A stretch of 64,000 nt of DNA from Aplidium turbinatum (GCA_918807975.1 OU964935.1:13417823-13481822); one strand, 5' to 3'. Shown: positions 10,955 to 36,306, numbered from the stretch's first letter. A program made the numbers and translations. Notes: generated by a model from the letters alone, not told the origin.

Positions 10955-12250
10955 CAGGGCCGGATTTAGCTGATGGGGGGCCCTGGGCACTTTTAGATCG
11001 GGGTCCCCCGTGCAAAAAAAATTTTTACGCCTATGCAGGCCTCGAAATTTGTACTTTTTTCCGGCGGTCAAGCATGTCCTACCGGACTGGCCCTTTCAGC
11101 GGACATTTAATATCTCAACCGGACATATTTTTGCATGTAGATTTTGCACAAAATCACACTACAGTATTGTGTACGGTAGTCGTGTTTGTAGAAGAAGATT
11201 TTCTACAACAGAATAACGCTGCAATAGTTTATGGCTTAATTAACCGGCCCTGAAGTATACTGGAGCAGATTGCTTGCAAATAAATCAGTGCGTTAATGAC
11301 AGTCGTGTAACGACGCAATAAACACAATTGAAAACAACAATCCAAATTTCCTTATTACAAAAGCAACTACGATCACTTATTCCGTGGTTTTCGCGTTATA
11401 GAATCGTTGTGCCAAGCGATTACTGCCGGCGCGGGATCGTAAATCTCCAGCTCAGGACCGTCCAGACAAATGCGCATCAGTGACTCAATAGTGTTAGCCC
11501 TCAATAGTGTTAGTGTTAACTAACTAACACAATAGTGTTAGTCTAACACACTCCCTTCTGTGCAGAAATTCTATTTCTATCGGTATCAGCGTGGATAAGG
11601 TCGCCACATTCGCCTAAGCACGTGCGGAACCCAGCTGAGACTTGCTTCTCTGTGACGTTTCTTTTTAACAAACGATCAATGTAACGCAACAATCCTCATT
11701 GTTAAAATTAGAATACATAATCCTACCGAAAAGTTCAGACAACTTTATTTTAAGGCAACATTGCAAGGCGTTGAAATGATGTAAAAATGGCTACTTTTGC
11801 CATCAGCTCGTTAATCACGCTACTCTAATGTGATCTTTAAAGCAATTGCCTGTACTATTATTGCTTCAGCTCCGTATTTGTTCGCGTTAAACAAACAATT
11901 GTAACAATTCAAATTTAAAATATATTTTTGCTGCATTAGCTCTATTTTTGTCAAGAATTTTGCGGAGGTCATTTATGACCGACCAATGAGTCGGTTTCGG
12001 CGGACATTCGAGGTCATTCCGGAGGTCATGTCCGCCATGACCGCCGGAATTTCGAGGCCTGCCTATGGCTCGAAAAAACACCTCTTCGTCTATAGTAGCA
12101 TTAATCCAGCACTGCACAGTATTTTGCAGAAACTTCAAGGGCTGAAAGAAAAAGTAACACAAAATCACATTTTTTCCACGTAAGGGGGGCCTTCAAAAAT
12201 CGGGGGCCCGCGGCACCTGGCACCCTCTGCCCCCTCTAAATCTGGGCCTG
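10955..12250. mobile_element. hAT-type element, host of a second hAT element
   Basis: Left end CAGGGCCGGATTTA, right end TAAATCTGGGCCTG (12 of 14 bases inverted). Flanking 8-mers TATGCAGT and TCTGCGGT match at six positions, so the insertion is old. G- and C-runs next to both ends are typical of this hAT group. Most of its length is the nested element at 11037-12060. Confidence 0.65.
11037..12060. mobile_element. hAT-like element of the AGGCCTCGAAATT family, nested
   Basis: Ends AGGCCTCGAAATTT and AATTTCGAGGCCT are inverted; next to them lie CCGGCGGTCAAGCATGTCC-type sequences in opposite orientation. Flanking 8-mers GCCTATGC and GCCTATGG differ at one base. Two further copies of this family lie at 14891-15840 and 19936-21434. 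No transposase is readable in this copy. Confidence 0.7.
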
Positions 12251-12377
12251 TCTGCGGTGTTAGACTATCATTCGTTCTGGTGTTTTTCATTTGACGCTCT
12301 TGTTGCCTTAATTCTGTCATTCAATGTCAGGCCTAATATGTTGGAAAGAATCAATAGGGAAAACCAATCATCGTGAC

Positions 12378-14333
12378 CGGGTACCTCTAAATACCCAACC
12401 CATTGTCAGGCATTGTCGGGCATTGTTGGGGGGTTGTGGAGCATTTCTAGGTGTTGTCGAGCATTTTCAGGGGTTGTCAAGCATTGTAGCCTAGTGTAGC
12501 TACTTTCAGGCATTGTTGGGAATTTCCAGGCATTGTCTAGGATTTCCAGGCATTGGGGATTATTATCAGTGGTTGACGGGTTTGTTAGGCATTATAGAAC
12601 ATTTTCAGGGGTTGTCGAGCATTTTCAGGGGTTGTCAGGCATTGTAGAGTAGCTACTTTCAGGCTTTGTCTATAATTTAAAGGCATTGTCTCGGATTTCC
12701 AGGCATTGTCGATCATTATCAGTGGTTGACAGATTTTTTAGTCATTGTAGAACATTTGTAGGCATTGTCTAACATTTCAGGGGTTGTCGAGCATTTTCAG
12801 GGGTTGTCAGGCATTGTAGAGTAGCTACTTTTAGGCATTGTTGAACATTTTCAGGCATTGTCTAGGATTTTCAGGCATTGTCGATCAATATCAGTGGTTG
12901 ACAGGTTTGATAGTCAGTATGGCACATTTTCAGGCATTGTCGAACACTTTCAGGGGTTGTTGAGCATTTTCAGGGGTTGTCAGGCATTGTAGAGTAGCTA
13001 CTTTCAGGCATTGTTGGGAATTTCCAGGCATTGTCTAGGTTTTCCAGGCATTGTCGATCATTATCAATGGTTGACAGGCTTGTTAGGCCTTGTCGGAAAT
13101 TTTCAAGCATTGTCGAACATATTCAGGGGTTGTCGAGCATTTTCAGGTGTCAGGGGTTCTCAGGGGGTACGTCTAAATACCCATTGTCAGGCATTCTAGG
13201 CAATGTCGGGTATTGTCAGGCATTTTCAGGTATTGTCGGGCATTTTCGGCTTTTTGGAGGGTTGTGGAGCATTTTCGGTGGTTGTCGATCATTTTCAGGG
13301 GTTGTCATGAAAAACACTAAATCGAAATTCAAAGTCATCAAAAACCATTTTTATTTTTCAGCAATGGATATTTTGTTTCTATACTTACTAAAGCTCTGAC
13401 TGGATTTATCTACAAATCAAATTGTCTGAGTCGATCGAGAATTTTTCTCTATGGAATTTTGATGAAAAACATGCTTTTTAAGAATGTTTTTCTTCCTTGT
13501 ATGACTGTTTGTTCAAATCAATCAATCAAAAACATGTGTTAATGTTTGTTTTTTGCTGTGTATTGTGGATAGTGTGTAACATCGACAATGCCTGACAAAC
13601 CTGTCAAAACCTGGTAATGATCGACAACCCAAGAAAACGTTCGAAAATGCCTAACAAACCTATCAACCACTGAATATGTTCGACAATGCCTGGAAATCCT
13701 AAACAATGCCTGCCAGAAAAAATCTAAAGTAACTTACTTGATAATGCCTGAAAACCCCTGACACCTGAAAATGCTCGACAACCCCTGAATATGTTCGACA
13801 ATACTTGAAAATTTCCGACAATGCCTAACAAGCCTGTCAACCATTGATAATGATCGACAATGCCTGGAAATCCGAGACAATGCCTTGAAATTGTAGACCA
13901 TGCCCGAAAGTGAGCTACTCTACAATGCCTGACAACCCTTGAAAATGCTCGACAATGCCTGAAAATGTTCCATAATGACTACCAAACCTGTCAACCACTG
14001 ATATTGATCGACAATGCCTGGAAGTTCCCAACAATGCCTGAAAGTAGCTACTCTACAATGCCTGACAACCCCTGAAAATGTTCGACAATGCCTGAAAATA
14101 TTCTATAATAACTAAAAAATCTGTCAACCACTGATAATGATCGACAATGCCTGGATATCCTAGACAATGCCTTTAAATTATAGACAATGCCTGAAAGTAG
14201 CTACTCTACAATGCCTGACAACCCCTGAAAATGCTCGACAACCCCTAGAAATGCTCGACAACCCGTAGAAATGCTTCACAACCCCCAAAAAAGCCGACAA
14301 TGCCTGACGATGGGTATTTAGAGGTAGGCTACC
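12378..14333. mobile_element. Foldback element with long tandem-repeat arms, 9-bp target duplication
   Basis: The left arm (about 12378-13310) and right arm (about 13590-14333) are inverted copies made of dozens of 20- to 24-base units of the type GGCATTGTCGANCATTTTCA. In the left arm these group into larger units of about 155-173 bases, marked by GTAGCTACTTT at about 12495, 12650, 12821 and 12994; the right arm shows the complement at about 13913, 14044 and 14198. The outer ends share CCTCTAAATACCCA. Flanks ATCGTGACC (12369-12377) and GTCGTGACC (14334-14342) match at 8 of 9 bases. The middle (13311-13590) is unique AT-rich DNA. Architecture and duplication length resemble the Drosophila FB class, linked to Mutator-like transposases. 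No transposase is present. Confidence 0.85.
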
Positions 14334-14627
14334 GTCGTGACCTATAAGTCCTGACATAGGCGCCGACTTTTATTTTTGCACGGGGTGGCGGAAAGCACAA
14401 TATGGCAACCTAAAAACTTTCAAACTGCATGTTTTTGTTTGATTTTTACTAAGCGTGTTTCGTAGATGCAATTGTCTTTTCACACTTGATTTGTAGCTTG
14501 ATAATTTACAAAGCAACTTTAAAACAAAGCACAGGAGGCATGTCGTGAATTTTATTGTTACGTTGCTGTTCTGACACTTAACATTTGGCAAAAGTATTTT
14601 TGAATACCACTTGTGAATACCACTATC

Positions 14628-15964
14628 CTGGGTTTTTTTTTTTCGGTCATTTGTCGGTCATTGACCGATTTTTTAGCAAAATGTCCGAAAAAAATATAGT
14701 CAATTTGGTCAAAATGTCCGAAAAAATATATAGTCAATTCGGCCGGGTGTTGCAAGGTTGAGTTTCGCTGATAAACGTTGAAGAAACTTTGTCTGTTCTA
14801 ACTTTTCTCAGATAAAACACGACAACGTTTCTCAGCGAAACTTAATGTTGTAACTAGTCAGGAAGTGCAAATTTTAGTTTGTATCAGCTCAGGCCTCGAA
14901 ATTCACGGCGGACATGTCCGCCGTCACAGCATGTGATGTCCGCGGGAAGTACCATCTAGATCGGTCATATTTGTCCGCCGAGAAATAACACAGGAACTAG
15001 CGATACAAATCGTCATTGCATAGCACAAACAATTGTTGCGAGAATGTAATTTCCCGCGCATTCTAGCGCGCATCTACAAAATGTGAATAGCCTACTGTAT
15101 CGTATCCCTTTTAGCTTCCATTCAAGCAGGAAAACTTTCGATTTTTTACGTTGCTTTGAACAACGATTGATGACATTGAATTAGCGTAACAAAGGTGAAT
15201 TCTTCGCCAAGAATCGATGGGAGTACCGTACTTCTACACTAATCACGCGCAACCTAGTTCAAGTTTTACGTCACAATGTCTGGCTTTGATCTCCGAGTAA
15301 TATTGATAGGGCAAGGTTGGTTACAAAATTAGATTATACGAGTAGGCTATTCAGCAAGCAAAATTTGTTAAGTTTTAGTATTACAGTAAGAAAAGGCTCA
15401 GGGAAAATTCACTTTCGCTCACATGACAAGCAAAAATAAACCTAGAAAAAGCCTAATGAAACTTTGCACAGCAAAAAATAGTAGCGTTAGTGTAGAAGTT
15501 TTCCGACTCGTGCCCAGAGCATTGTGACGCAAGAAGCCACACGACCTCGATTGGTGGAAGTTAATCACTTGATCAGTTATGCGGCGTATTAAGCAGCTAC
15601 ACGGCGCTTTGACTCTTCAAACACACGTCGTTGGTCTGATGAAAGCCTTTCAGAGTTACTTCGGTAAAATTTAAAAAAAGCCTTCTAAACCGTAGCTATA
15701 GTTCTCAAATGGCGAAGAATTATCAAGATAAAGTGATTAAGCATGACGATCGACGTTAAAACTGGTGTGTCCGCCGACCGAGATAGCTACTCAGATCGGA
15801 CACGTTTGTCCGCCGTCAGCAAAAACGAATTTCGAGGCCTGTCAGCTACTTGAAAAGAAATATTTACATCAGAAAAAATGACCGAAATAAACAAAAAATG
15901 ACCGAATTTTTTCAAGTCATTTCTGACAAATGACCGATAAGTCTCAGCAAAAAAAAAAACCCAG
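14628..15964. mobile_element. hAT MITE of the CTGGGTTTTT/TCGGTCATTTGTCGGTCA family, nested
   Basis: Ends CTGGGTTTTTTTTTT and AAAAAAAAAACCCAG are inverted, followed inward by repeated NNTGACCGA motifs. A perfect 8-base duplication CCACTATC flanks it (14620-14627 and 15965-15972). A second, shorter copy lies in an ATE1 intron at 28519-28873. About 950 bases of its length is a further insertion. Confidence 0.85.
14891..15840. mobile_element. hAT-like element of the AGGCCTCGAAATT family, third level of nesting
   Basis: Ends AGGCCTCGAAATTCACGGCG and ACGAATTTCGAGGCCT are inverted, each followed inward by CGGCGGACA-type motifs. Flanking 8-mers ATCAGCTC and GTCAGCTA share TCAGCT. There is no readable transposase. 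Confidence 0.7.
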
Positions 15965-16192
15965 CCACTATCCCTATGTTTTTTGATTCCTTGTTTTCCT
16001 TTCTTCCAGTTACCATACCCGGTTTCTGTCCAAACTTTTACAGAGTTCTGAATTAATGGAGTTAACGACGCCACATTTATTTTGTTGTGCGAAATTGCCC
16101 GTTTGCAAATTGGACAGAATGCTTTATCTTTGCATCTATCTTATTCTAGCCACGGGAATTCGCTCTCCCACGATTTTTGATCGCTTCTTTCT

Positions 16193-16378
16193 TCAACAGC
16201 GATATCCTGCTCGTGCTCGGTTCTTCCACCTCCCTGATCGTGTTAACGCCTTTTGGCAGTGGTACACTTTCGTTTCGTTCAGGCGTTTGGTCACTTTCAT
16301 GCTGGCTGAATCCGGACTAGACGCAACAAAAAATGACTCAATGGAAGGCTGCAATTTTGAACGCTTTTTCGGTGGCAT
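16193..16378 (-). pseudogene. hAT transposase N-terminal fragment
   Basis: The minus strand reads MPPKKRSKLQPSIESFF and then a polar stretch. A basic start followed by SI(E/D)SFF is usual for the N terminus of hAT and zinc-finger transposases, ahead of their DNA-binding finger. The rest of the transposase is missing or unreadable. It belongs to the hAT element at 14355-17314. Confidence 0.45.
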
Positions 16379-17798
16379 CTTTAAGCTGAATAAAACTGGA
16401 ATGTCGGCGAAAAACTTTTACTGGACGACTTTTCGTAATTTTTTCTATGATGTAACAAGCAACTCCTATGTCAGACCAATAAATTCCCGCCTCACAGTTT
16501 GTCACGCATTGACACGCAATATTACTGCATGAAGTACTGTAGATAACAAAGTAGAAATTAAAGCATGAAGTAGATGACAGTACACTCCAAGTGAAATCGG
16601 AAAATAATTCAAAGTGCAAAATCTTGAGTAATTGAAAAAGGTTGCTTTTATTATTGGGAATTGGCAGGGGTGTAGCTTTCCTCGAATAAAATCATGTAAA
16701 CGTGTAAATTTGCAGAACGTTAAAACTGCTACTTTACTAAGTGCACTTTTTAAATAAAACTCAAAAAGTGTTGAAAATTGCAATTTTTTAATGAAATTTG
16801 AAAATAGATATTCATTTAGGAGGTGGAGCTATCAATCACCGAGATAATTTTATAGCTGTCATAGTTTATAGCGATATTACAAGCAATTTAAAAATTTTCA
16901 AAAAAGATTTTTGAGGGAGGCAATGGAAAGATCGTATTTTATTGATTAATAAATCCCATTGTAAACCTAACAAATGTAACAATGACTTATGACAAGTAAC
17001 AAATAAAACGATCGCAACAACAAGGAAAAAACTTGTAGCCACGTGTTGCGTAATCTTCACGTAGCTTGCTTGATGTTATGCGAGTATCATGCTTGTGACA
17101 AAAACAATCATTTTCTTCGCAATCCTGTATTAGTCCACCTCTTGCTTTACGTTGACTTGAAGCGAAAACCAATGATCAAAAAAATATTTAAACGTCCGTT
17201 CAAATTACATTTATTTGCAGTAAGTAATGTAACCTAAACGAGGTGGCTGCCACCCCGCCACAGCGGTTACGGGGTGGCGTGGCCACCCCGTAACCCCGTA
17301 AGTCGGCGCCAGTGAGTCCTGATCACTGGGTTGGTTTTGAATCTTTTTGCTCGGACACTGACAAAGCCTTAATTGGTTATTGCTGGTAGTTTCACATACT
17401 TGTAGAGGCTCTTGACACAGGGCCAGTTACCGAGATTGACAGAGTGAAGTTTCCGATTGTTGCCATAATCATGCCCAGAAGTGTTGTCCCATCGACGACT
17501 GTATATGAGCGGGCATGCTATCAAGCAACGTGCCACTACAAAAATATGTAACTGCACTAGGGATGGGCAAAATAGAAGAATCGGCTATTCTAGAATTATT
17601 CTAGAATAATTTTTCTAATTTAGAATTTCAAATACCTATTCTAGAATAAGTTTGTTTAATTTCAGAAAATGTCAAAAAGCTTTGTTTTTATTCTGGTTTT
17701 ATTGAAGACACATCATGGAAAAGTGGCAACGAAACGAAAAACAACAGTAGCTGCCTAGGAAAGCAAGTGTTTGTTGCAGCAAAGAATGTTTAAAGCTT

Positions 17799-18023
17799 CT
17801 AAATGCTTGCCAGTGAGCCGCAATCGAGTTTTGATGCTGTTAATCCAGCACTCGAGAAGGATCTTTCTGAGGATGCAGAGGTGGCTAAATACTTCCTCGC
17901 AAGATCAAACAACAGCGGGAACTTTTCTTTATTTTTGTTCCACCATTCAACTGCATCGCTGTTTGGCACTTTTGCGTAAAGGTACGATTGGATTACCGGA
18001 GTTCCATAGATCATCCATTTCAT
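17799..18023 (-). pseudogene. hAT transposase C-terminal dimerisation domain fragment
   Basis: The minus strand encodes WWNKNKEKFPLLFDLARKYL followed by ATSASSERSFSSAG. This is the hAT family C-terminal dimerisation motif (hydrophobic helix, then A-S-SERxFS). Only this end survives. Confidence 0.75.
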
Positions 18024-18256
18024 TGGATTGCTGCATTGTTGTGGAACTTACAACACTAGGTGTAGCGGTAGCCTCACCCAGAGTTGAATAAATTGTGTTC
18101 CATGTTTCGTACGATGAAAATAAATGCAAATCCAGAGCACAACGGTCTTCCTACGTCTACAAACCGCACAGGGAGCTGGCTAGCCGTTTTCGCTAGAGCG
18201 AATAGCTATTGCTGAGCCGAATGTAATTGATCGATAAAAAATTTTGGCAGTCGGAA

Positions 18257-18830
18257 AAGTCAAACTTCGATACTATGACACCTTGCTATTATGCCACTCT
18301 CGCTACTATACCACTTTTGATCGTCACCAACTAAATTCAATAGAAAATATATTTACTATGCCACTCCTTACCCTCGCTACTGTGCCACATGAGAGTACAG
18401 TATTACTGTATTAACGAAACAATAAACGCTACGAACGAAACGATTAAACAGCTGTAAAACGTCAAAAGTATATGTATGTGCATGTAATGTGTTTTCTCCA
18501 GTTATCTATTGTAGCTCAGCCCAAAACTCTGAGGAATCGTCAGCTGGCGCATGTTCTTTAAGCGGATTTCATGCACCTCGTCGTCTAGCCGATCGCATGC
18601 TTGCATCACACATTCACACCGGGCTTCCCTCATCTCTGCTGCATGAACTTCCGGACAGTGCTCCATCTCGAACGAAACGATTTCCTCCTTAACAATTATC
18701 TCATCATCTTCGCTTTCAATCGGCTCCTTGGCATTACATTGTCACGTCACAAGTCACATTTTTACAAACTCTTGCTACTATGCCACTTTCTCCCGGTCCC
18801 AAAGGGTGGCATAGTATCGAAGTTTGACTG
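18257..18830. mobile_element. pogo/Tigger-like element nested in the hAT
   Basis: AGTCAAACTTCGATACTATG at the left faces CATAGTATCGAAGTTTGACT(G) at the right; CAGTCRAAC-type ends are usual for pogo-like Tc1/mariner elements, which duplicate TA. TA follows the right end, but the left flank no longer shows it. The motif CTACTATGCCAC recurs at about 18291, 18355 and 18776. On the minus strand at about 18715-18500 a stretch reads VKEEIVSFEMEHCPEVHAAE, which could be the acidic tail of a pogo-type transposase. Confidence 0.55.
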
Positions 18831-18990
18831 TAGTTTCATTTCGGTTTGTAAAATTCGATTCGAAATGTGATTTCAATTCGAATAATTAGATATTCGGTTT
18901 GCAACTATTCGAAATTCTATATTGCCCATCCCTAAACGGCACGTTGCTTGAAATCATAAGAAATGCATATCAGTACCAGTAGACCTAATT

Positions 18991-19000
18991 TGTATATATT
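18991..19000 (+). promoter_or_regulatory. Possible TATA-like box before ATE1
   Basis: TGTATATATT lies about 55 bases before the first ATE1 start codon, in the 117 bases between the hAT end and the gene. In an AT-rich genome this is weak evidence. Confidence 0.2.
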
Positions 19001-19051
19001 CTTAGAGGAATATCAGATCTTTATCTTATTAAAATTTAGACTGTTTTTATT

Positions 19052-32871
<13,820 letters not shown>

Positions 32872-32915
32872 AGGTGCATAGTTTGTTCATGTTCGGCACA
32901 ATGATATAAAAAAAT

Positions 32916-32921
32916 AATAAA
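32916..32921 (+). terminator. ATE1: ATE1 polyadenylation signal candidate
   Basis: AATAAA 45 bases after the ATE1 stop codon, the first canonical signal downstream. Confidence 0.55.
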
Positions 32922-32964
32922 AAATAACAATGATACTCAGCAAAGATGATCACAGTATTATAGT

Positions 32965-33007
32965 GTCTATCATCTATCCAGGTCTATCATCTATCCAGGT
33001 CTATCAC
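32965..33007 (+). repeat. Short tandem repeat
   Basis: About two and a half copies of TCTATCATCTATCCAGG in direct tandem. Confidence 0.6.
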
Positions 33008-34389
33008 ATTGAAGCAAATTTTATTTTCTCTTGTTTTTATTTAAAAAAAGAACCTGAATAGAATAGTAATACTAAACAGAACATGTCTTTTTGAATGAAG
33101 TACTCTTGTCCATCTTAGTCGATGTGGTTGCAATTGTGTCGCTGAGTATTTTTTTAATTATTGTGCAGTTATTATTCAAGTTATACCACTTTTGAATGAA
33201 GCGTTTTGTATTATTACTGTATTTTCTATTAGTACCATGTACTACCATTTCAAGAATGCTACGTATCGAAACCGTCCTCGAAGAGGTTATTAACTTAAGC
33301 ATATTTTCTTCAAACTTTGTGATTTCCCTTGACCATATTTGTGTTATTACAGAACCAGAAAAGGTATGATTTTTTTTCTGCCCTACTAAAGTCTATGTAT
33401 CCCCTACCCGCTTGAGGTTAGATGACATCAAAGTTCTGAAGCAAAATCAATCAATTTTCCGTACTTTTGTTCTAAGTTTTGTGTTAGTAAAGTTGAGATA
33501 TATATTGATTTGAAGTTGTTATTTCGGTACCAAATTTGGCAATTCCTTGTGTTGCCATATTAGACGTAATTTCCTTGTTTTTAGCACGACCGGACGATTA
33601 AACTTTCGAGCAACTTGTTACTGCGGTCGTCCAAAAACTACCAGGGTTTCCAATTAAGTTTTCATCAATTTTCATCTAAAACAGAATCTATTCAATAAGC
33701 AAACGGTTCTATTGGCAATTACGCTCACTTTAATTTACTAATAACTTAATAACTATACAAAAATGCACTACATTGAGAATGGCAAACGGCTTATCCCAAA
33801 TTTAGTAACCTTATGTTGTTTGATATTCAGCGCACGTGTGTAGGGCATCTTTGGTTGGCCTGTGGTAGTAGGAGGGTTGCCCAATGCCTGCATCAACAAT
33901 CAAATGACTAATTTATTTATGTAGGCTTTAGAACCCTTAACATTCCGAGTTTGATGCATAATTTTGACAACCCTGGGAACAGCTGCACCCACCTTTGCGT
34001 CGCATCACCACCACCCTACTGAAAAACTACTTATAGGATAAGAAAATCCATTTGTCCTAAAGCAAATTATATAATTGACTTGCAATCTTTTTTCTTATGC
34101 TTATAACACAATCTTGATGTCGCGGAATAGAGTATATCGTATTATATCAATCAATTTGTTTACGTACAATTTGATCGATGTCTTTAACCGAAACAAAAAA
34201 AAGAGTATTTGGATGACTAATCGTGATTTGACGTTAAAATTGCGCACCTTAATGTCGTTTATACTGTTTTGCTTTGGCTCACGTTTCTTGTTGTTTGCTA
34301 ACATCCTGAACCAAGTGAGGACATTGAGCACAAACTATATCCATCCAACCTTCACTAACCAATTTGCGGGAAAATTCAGTTTGCATCTT
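33008..34389. other. Intergenic DNA after ATE1
   Basis: Nothing recognisable: no coding frame with family features and no clear repeat. Confidence 0.4.
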
Positions 34390-34456
34390 CCCAGACAGCA
34401 CATCAACCTTTTTTTACATTGATTCAACGTCAAACCGGTTGATTTGCTGTCTAGGG
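34390..34456. repeat. 67-bp hairpin element, copy 2
   Basis: CCCAGACAGCACATCAACC faces GGTTGATTTGCTGTCTAGGG; the centre holds TTTTTTACATTGATTCAACG, the motif shared with the copy at 29985-30061. Confidence 0.6.
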
Positions 34457-35899
34457 AGCTATTGGTGATCTCTTACAACTAATATAAAAAATTAAGCTGT
34501 CTTCTCAGGAACAATGTCTGTCTCCATTTCAGAGCTTCGAAGTGTTATATGTGCGTAGATTTTTGTATTCGTCCTGTTTGTGCCGAATTACCGAACACCG
34601 CCAATAGGCTACTTGAAAAAGACGACAAATTCTTAATCACCAGCTAGCCTTGTGCTTTCATTGCCATGTAGCTTGTACCGTTCACTCTCAGTGTTTACCA
34701 CTATCGCAGCATTTGCAAGTTGCATGTATTTCACTCATTTAGAGCACTCCTAGTTGTTTACCCATATTCCACCGCGCATATTGTACACTTAACTTTCGCA
34801 GATCTACCTTCCTTTTTTGTTATAGCATTTTTGTTTGTGCATTTTTATAGATTGGATGTTGTAGTTTAGAAAATTCAGAAAGTTCTTGTTTTATTGAATT
34901 TATTTGAATGTGTGTTTTGTTATTGATTGCCTCACAAAGTTGTGTTTTCGTATTCTCATAATCATAGCCGTACGAGCCACGGGGGCAGCTGCCTCCCCTG
35001 TTGTTTCAAAACGTCGCGAATTCAGGCAAAATCTTGCAATTATTAGGGCAAAAATTGCTATATGAAAAGCTTCAAAATTGCATGAATTAAGAAAAACTAC
35101 AAATTAATGTCTTTTCCCTATCAAACAAAGTACGGTACAGCCTCTTATTTGCACAAGAAATATGCCGCAAAATTTTCATTTGGCGCACCCGTATTGATGT
35201 ATTGTCTTCTTCTTCTTTCGTTTGAGACTAGATCAAATCAAATTTCAGGGCAGGTGATGGAGAGCCAGGTGAGTGTAGCTTCGTCCAGCGTTGCTATACC
35301 ATGCGTTCCATTTGGTGCCTTATACAGTAGATCGGACATTCGAGAACGACATGTATTGTATGGTGATCAAACTGTAGTACGAAATGAATTTAACCAACTG
35401 CATCATGCCAATTTGGGCAGCCACCAAAATATGTCTCTAATACTTTTGTGAATCTGCCCAAATCAAAACACAAAATTTGCTATATAGCTAATTTTATTAA
35501 TTTTCACAAATGCATCGTGTTGATTTGGGCAGCTGAAAACATGAAATTATTTGATGAAACTGATTAGTCTGTTTATGCAACTGCCCAAATTAGCATCAGG
35601 CAGTTTCCCAAAAATGAACAAATTCATTAATTTTTTCCATTTACATAACTGTATCGTTTAGATCTGGGCAACAAAAAAATATGAAATTATCTGATCATAG
35701 TCTATTTATAAAACTGCCCAAATTGGCATGATGCAGTTGCCTCGGCATCAAAATTTACAAAGTCTTTAATTTTTTTCATAGGCCTAATATCCATAAATCC
35801 ATCATCTTGATTTGGGCAACTATAAAATATGAATTTATATAAATCTGGTGAATACTTTTATAAAACAATTCGGGTGGAGAGGTTACAGTACTTTTTCAA

Positions 35900-36013
35900 C
35901 CATAAACGGACATAGCTAAGCAACACCACAACATTTAACGAAAAAATGTTATACTGTACCAGTGTACCTGTTAAATGTAATGTTAATGTTGTGGTGTTGC
36001 TTAACTTTGTTTG
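35900..36013. repeat. Inverted repeat inside the hAT-like element
   Basis: TAAGCAACACCACAACATTTAAC faces its inverse (GTTAATGTTGTGGTGTTGC) with about 40 bases between. It could be a small nested MITE; no target duplication was identified. Confidence 0.5.
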
Positions 36014-36159
36014 GTCACTTTTATAAAACTACCCAAATTAAAATGATGCAGTTGCGCCCCAAAATAAAAAATAAATATTTAATTTGTATATGCAACTATG
36101 CCATGTTAATTTCACCAACATTTAAAATGCTACTGCTAAAGTATATAATACTCCGAAAT

Positions 36160-36306
36160 AGATAATACTGACTAAATATATAATACTGACAAATATAATA
36201 CTGACTAAATGTATAATACTGACACTATCTGCTTTGTAAAGCGCTGAGGAGCAACGCATTCTGCGATGGATACAGCGCTATATAAAAACTAACATTATTA
36301 TTATTA
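36160..36306 (+). repeat. Tandem TAATACTGAC repeats followed by a LINE/SINE-type 3' end
   Basis: Several TAATACTGACTAAATA-like units run from 36160 to about 36228. Then follows TGTAAAGCGCTGAGGAGC... ATACAGCGCTATATAAAAAC and a short ATT-repeat tail, the 3' ends typical of L2/CR1-like LINEs and their SINE partners. Only the 3' end is present. Confidence 0.55.

Larger units (their letters stand above)
14355..17314. mobile_element. hAT element with transposase remnant, containing two further nested elements
   Basis: Ends CATAGGCGCCGACTT and AAGTCGGCGCCAGTG are inverted and each is followed inward by GGGGTGGC-type sequence. A perfect 8-base duplication AGTCCTGA flanks it (14347-14354 and 17315-17322). 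Inside lie the elements at 14628-15964 and 14891-15840. The only coding trace is a transposase N terminus on the minus strand (16193-16378). Confidence 0.85.
17558..18934. mobile_element. hAT element just upstream of ATE1
   Basis: Ends TAGGGATGGGCAAAATAGAA and TTCTATATTGCCCATCCCTA are inverted. Flanking 8-mers AACTGCAC (17550-17557) and AACGGCAC (18935-18942) differ at one base. Next to the left end are repeated TTCTAGAATAA palindromes. It carries a transposase C-terminal fragment and a nested pogo-like element. Its right end is 117 bases before the first ATE1 start codon. Confidence 0.8.

Noticed and set aside
13011-13399. Open frames of 62 and 122 codons through the foldback arm
   Set aside because: They simply translate the tandem repeat and have no start or domain context.
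12378-14333. CRISPR-like array from the regular short repeats
   Set aside because: The repeats are degenerate, directly abutting without unique spacers, arranged as inverted arms and flanked by a target duplication; the sequence is animal DNA.
17389-17475. Possible dispersed repeat shared with 44807-44900 (ACTTGTAGA...GATTGACAGAG...GGTTTCC)
   Set aside because: Similarity is patchy and no ends or duplications were found; too weak to annotate.
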